Below are positions 61,746 to 64,000 of a stretch of 64,000 bases of DNA, one piece after another. Within the stretch, counting starts at the first letter, position 1. The number at the start of each line of letters is the position of its first letter. Below the pieces are notes generated by a model, which worked only from the letters and a program-made list of their open reading frames with translations, made no database searches and had not been told where the DNA came from. The stretch spans positions 4,836,001 to 4,900,000 of the forward strand of contig NZ_CP016279.1 of NCBI RefSeq assembly GCF_001542625.1. Reading direction: 5' to 3'. Source of the stretch: Streptomyces griseochromogenes (GTDB lineage: Bacteria > Actinomycetota > Actinomycetes > Streptomycetales > Streptomycetaceae). The translations under genes and the position numbers were made by a program.

Positions 61746-62029
61746 ACCTGCGCCGGTACGTCGGGGCCGGCGCCGCAGCGTTTGCAGAGCACCGTGTGTT
61801 GGTCGGGGTCGCCGTGGTCGAGGGCCGACTGGTGTGCCGGTGACCACATGGGCAGCTGAGCCGGGCCCGGGCAGCCGTCGACGGGGCACGGCTTGTGGGT
61901 CGCGAAGGCCCACTCGGTGGGGTCGTCGGGTGATCCCGCGGCGCAGCCGCTCCCGGTGGCCGGTCGCCGTGCTGTGGTGCTGGGCCCGGCGGGGAGCCGT
62001 AGCTCGTGCGGAACGCCAGGGCCGGTCAT
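61742..62029 (-). CDS. Small putative zinc-binding protein
   Basis: The 95-residue protein begins MTGPGVPHELRLPAG. It has two Cys pairs (CPVDGCPGPAQ and TVLCKRCGAGPD) separated by a His-containing stretch SPAHQSALDHGDPDQH, consistent with one zinc site. Both ends overlap neighbours by 4 bases (ATGA with the HATPase stop upstream, GTGA with the next start). It is probably an accessory to the HATPase. Function unknown. Confidence 0.65.
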   Translation of the reverse strand: MTGPGVPHELRLPAGPSTTARRPATGSGCAAGSPDDPTEWAFATHKPCPVDGCPGPAQLPMWSPAHQSALDHGDPDQHTVLCKRCGAGPDVPAQV

Positions 62030-62454
62030 GCCGAGCACCTCAGGCAGGCGCGGACTTCGCGGCCGCTGCGCGTCTGGTGGACCTCGGTCGACTGTGCGAG
62101 GTACTGGACGATGCCAGTGCCGCGGCCGTGTTCGTCCGGATCGATGTCGGGGCGAGGGCGTTCCACGGCCGTTCCGGAGTCACTGACCACTATGTGCAAG
62201 GTGTCGTGGTCGAGGACGAGGAGCAGGGTCATGCGCTCGCGCCCGTACTGGGCTGCGTTGGCGGCGAGTTCGTCGATGATGAGAACGGCGGAGTCCCGTT
62301 CGCTCGCGGGAACGCTCCAGGTCTCCAGCAGATCGGCCGCGAAGTGACGAGCGGCGGAGACGTGCGCCTCCTGCGCGGGCAGGGTGAGCAGCGCCTGGTG
62401 GCTGCAGTGTTGGGACAGCCCCGCGCTCGGGTGGGGGGAATCGGTCACAAACAT
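62026..62454 (-). CDS. RsbW-like HATPase (anti-sigma-type histidine-kinase ATPase domain)
   Basis: The 142-residue protein is a lone HATPase_c domain: LPAQEAHVSAARHFAADLLETW, N-box DSAVLIIDELAANAAQYGRERM, G1-like VVSDSGTAVERP and G2 GRGTGIVQYLAQSTEVHQT. Such proteins are typically anti-sigma serine kinases or regulatory ATPases, abundant in streptomycetes. The ATG at 62454 was chosen, since the frame upstream is not conserved in the family. It heads a three-gene coupled operon with no STAS antagonist adjacent. Confidence 0.85.
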   Translation of the reverse strand: MFVTDSPHPSAGLSQHCSHQALLTLPAQEAHVSAARHFAADLLETWSVPASERDSAVLIIDELAANAAQYGRERMTLLLVLDHDTLHIVVSDSGTAVERPRPDIDPDEHGRGTGIVQYLAQSTEVHQTRSGREVRACLRCSA

Positions 62455-63050
62455 GGTCTTCTTGCTCTTCTGTGGATGTGCGGAGACCGGATCATGGGGG
62501 ACCGCCAACGACTTCGAGGGCTGGTCGCTACGCCGGATCCTGCATGGGAGCGCTCATTGAGTTCCACGGGCGGCGCATGCCGAACGGTTCGAGTTATTCA
62601 CGTCTTTTGCTCGACTTCTCGCGGGTCAGGTCAAAGCCGATGGCCGGGCCGGGCTCACTTGCCGCCGTCAGAGCGCGGTGCTGTTCCTGTCGGGCCGGGC
62701 ACCGGCGGCTCGGCCCCCGTGCGTGGTCTTTCTGGCGGCCTTGAGGGAATGTCGCTCCGTAGAGCTGGACGAACGTCCCTGCCCCGTGCTCGGCCCGCTC
62801 GTGGTGGCCTCGGCGTGCAGCGCAGGGATCCCCTTCTTCGCGCAGTGGGGAGGGCTCGCCATTCGCCAACTGCCCGGCTCCCTTTCCGCGAGCGGCGCCG
62901 ACCCTGCGTAGCGCGGCGTCTTGGCCCCTTGAGCTGCTCGCCGGTCACGGCAGGTGGACGCACGCTCGGGAGTGCGTCAGAGCCCGCACTGTCGCGACCG
63001 GCGCGCCTTTTCCTCCGGAGCGCAGCGTGAGGAGGCGGTCGGATACGGGA
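62455..63050. other. Intergenic stretch with no supported gene
   Basis: It holds the promoter region of the HATPase operon and the downstream flank of the anti-sigma gene. A plus-strand frame at 62678-62911 has no recognisable family and no convincing start. Nothing else is seen. Confidence 0.5.
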
Positions 63051-63085
63051 GGGAGCCCGCCCGACGCGGCATCGGGCGGGCTCCC
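63051..63085 (-). terminator. Terminator hairpin downstream of the anti-sigma gene
   Basis: GGGAGCCCGCCCGA at 63051-63064 pairs perfectly with TCGGGCGGGCTCCC at 63072-63085 (14-bp stem, 7-base loop), 6 bases past the stop codon of the anti-sigma gene. Confidence 0.85.
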
Positions 63086-63091
63086 CGCCCC

Positions 63092-63880
63092 TCACGCCAG
63101 CATGGTGACCAGCTTCTGACCGTTGCCTGCGAGGATCTCGAAGTGCTCGATGGCACCCGGAGACATGGCAACCGCCCCTGGGACCGTGGTGCCGGGAGGG
63201 TACTCTCCTGCCCGCCACGTAGCGCCGTCCGCCCTGGCCCCGCCGGGCCCGACCGCCTGTAGCCGGCAAGTGATTCCGGCGGGAGCCCCCCTGGCGGAGA
63301 CTTGCAGGATACTGCCCCAGGCAGAGGGCGAGACCTTCACCGAGGCGGAGACGCCGGTGGCGGCATCACTTCCGGAGAAGGTGCGCCAGGCAGTCGGCGC
63401 GGTGGGCCCGGGCTGCGTCGCCTGACTTCCCACCGATCCGACAGCCGCCAGCCATGTGCCGCCGGCCGCTGCCGCGATGAACACAAGGGAGGATGCGGCG
63501 CCGGCCAGTTGCAGCCGCCAGGTCCGGCGGCGCCGAGCCGCGGCCTGCTGGAGCAGCCTCTCCAGCACACCCGCCTGTGGCACCGGCGGCACCTGCGGCA
63601 CCGCAGGCCGTGCGGGCGAGGAGTCCTGAGCGCGCTCGGTGGCCCGCGCCACCAACTGGTCGGCCAGGTCCTCGCCGGCCGTCGGCACGGTCTGGCCCGC
63701 GGCTTCGGCTTCGGTCACCGTCGCCAGCAACGCGGGCAGTCCCGCCAGCTGGGCGTGCTCTGCCCGGCACTCGGCGCATCCCGCGAGGTGGGCCGCCACC
63801 TGTTCCATTTCCGCCGGGGGCAGTGTGCCCAGGACGTATCCTCCCAGCGCCAGCCGGAGGGCGTCGTGCTCCGCACTCAT
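63092..63880 (-). CDS. RskA/RslA-type zinc anti-sigma factor
   Basis: The 262-residue protein has an N-terminal zinc anti-sigma domain with H31-x3-C35-x2-C38 (HLAGCAECRAEH), an Ala-rich cytoplasmic part, one membrane helix (LQLAGAASSLVFIAAAAGGTWLAAV) and an extracytoplasmic RskA domain (SDAATGVSASVKVSPSAWGSILQVSARG...HFEILAGNGQKLVTMLA). It would hold its ECF sigma factor at the membrane until released by signal-induced proteolysis. The sigma gene ends 25 bases upstream. ATG at 63880 follows GGAGGTGGCGACC. Confidence 0.92.
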   Translation of the reverse strand: MSAEHDALRLALGGYVLGTLPPAEMEQVAAHLAGCAECRAEHAQLAGLPALLATVTEAEAAGQTVPTAGEDLADQLVARATERAQDSSPARPAVPQVPPVPQAGVLERLLQQAAARRRRTWRLQLAGAASSLVFIAAAAGGTWLAAVGSVGSQATQPGPTAPTAWRTFSGSDAATGVSASVKVSPSAWGSILQVSARGAPAGITCRLQAVGPGGARADGATWRAGEYPPGTTVPGAVAMSPGAIEHFEILAGNGQKLVTMLA

Positions 63881-63905
63881 GGTCGCCACCTCCTGCACGC
63901 CACGG

Positions 63906-64000
63906 TCATGGCTCGATGCCCCGTTCCTGCAGCGCCAGCCGAAGGGCGTGCAGGGCGTAGTACGTCCGCGACTTCACGGTGCCCAGCGGGATGCCCAGGA
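63906..64000 (-). CDS. 3' end of an ECF sigma factor gene (cut by window edge)
   Basis: The last 30 codons before TGA at 63906 read LGIPLGTVKSRTYYALHALRLALQERGIEP. This is the recognition helix and C-terminal end of sigma region 4 of the SigK/SigL kind (typically GVPLGTVKSR). The rest lies outside the window. Its position next to an RskA-type anti-sigma gene confirms a sigma/anti-sigma pair. Confidence 0.85.
   Translation of the reverse strand, partial: LGIPLGTVKSRTYYALHALRLALQERGIEP

Noticed and set aside
62678..62911. 77-codon plus-strand frame
   Set aside because: No start with a ribosome-binding site, no recognisable family, and it lies in a GC-rich gap with frames open on both strands.
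1..64000. CRISPR arrays or rRNA genes
   Set aside because: No regularly spaced identical repeats and no rRNA-like sequence were seen; the only close-set repeats are the imperfect 28-base units at 35745.

Overview
The window is high-GC actinobacterial DNA, almost certainly from Streptomyces or a close relative. The support is the frequent GTG starts, translationally coupled gene chains, actinobacterial protein families (PucR, SHOCT, DUF2182/DUF1326, DUF6193, RskA-type anti-sigma factors, a one-PASTA Ser/Thr kinase) and a lactazole-type thiopeptide cluster. Much of it looks like an accessory region: intact genes alternate with broken genes, chimeric gene remnants and insertion-sequence wrecks of the IS110, ISL3 and IS5 families. 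Very long GC-rich frames stay open elsewhere (for example the 946-codon lazB), so most of the frameshifts are probably real decay rather than poor sequence.

Region by region. 0-11 kb is a decaying stress or dormancy-type island: OsmC (frameshifted), M50 site-2 protease with CBS domains, STAS, PNPOx, a PPDK remnant joined to a P-type ATPase remnant, SHOCT, a CBS pair, an HSL-type hydrolase, a frameshifted ketoacyl synthase joined to a broken histidine kinase, and DUF2182/DUF1326. 11-15 kb holds an acyl-CoA ligase divergent from a PucR regulator, a Sel1-like repeat protein and a broken beta-propeller gene. 16-21.6 kb is an MFS exporter / glycosyltransferase / UDP-glucose dehydrogenase (frameshifted) block divergent from a TetR gene, with an array of dyads between. 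22-33 kb has a CDF-like membrane protein, an IS110 wreck, GNAT, a cyanate-detoxification locus (LysR regulator, beta carbonic anhydrase, cyanase) and many small or broken genes (DUF4253, VOC, DUF2716, DUF6193, ISL3, a MerR effector domain).

33-37.5 kb is a cell-wall locus: an L,D-transpeptidase lipoprotein, an ECF sigma factor, a coupled membrane protein carrying what looks like a catalytically dead YkuD domain, and a PBP4-type D,D-carboxypeptidase. An initiator tRNA gene with a strong terminator follows, then a TetR/methyltransferase divergent pair.

40-50.8 kb on the minus strand is the highlight: a complete minimal lactazole-type thiopeptide cluster in the order lazA1, lazA2, (hairpin), lazB, lazC, lazD, lazE, lazF. 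LazB glutamylates Ser, LazD/LazE form azolines, LazF combines glutamate elimination and azoline oxidation, and LazC closes the pyridine macrocycle. There are two precursor genes. LazA1 has a nearly lactazole-identical core. LazA2 keeps the leader, but its core has lost the Cys needed for the pyridine-linked thiazole.

51.8-64 kb carries small secreted proteins, an FMN-type glutamate-synthase-like protein with an alpha/beta hydrolase, a two-gene secreted cysteine-protease operon, an HTH regulator, two opposed IS5 remnants, a Ser/Thr kinase, an IS110 remnant, a three-gene coupled operon with an HATPase, and an RskA-like anti-sigma gene preceded by the 3' end of its sigma-factor gene, cut by the window edge.
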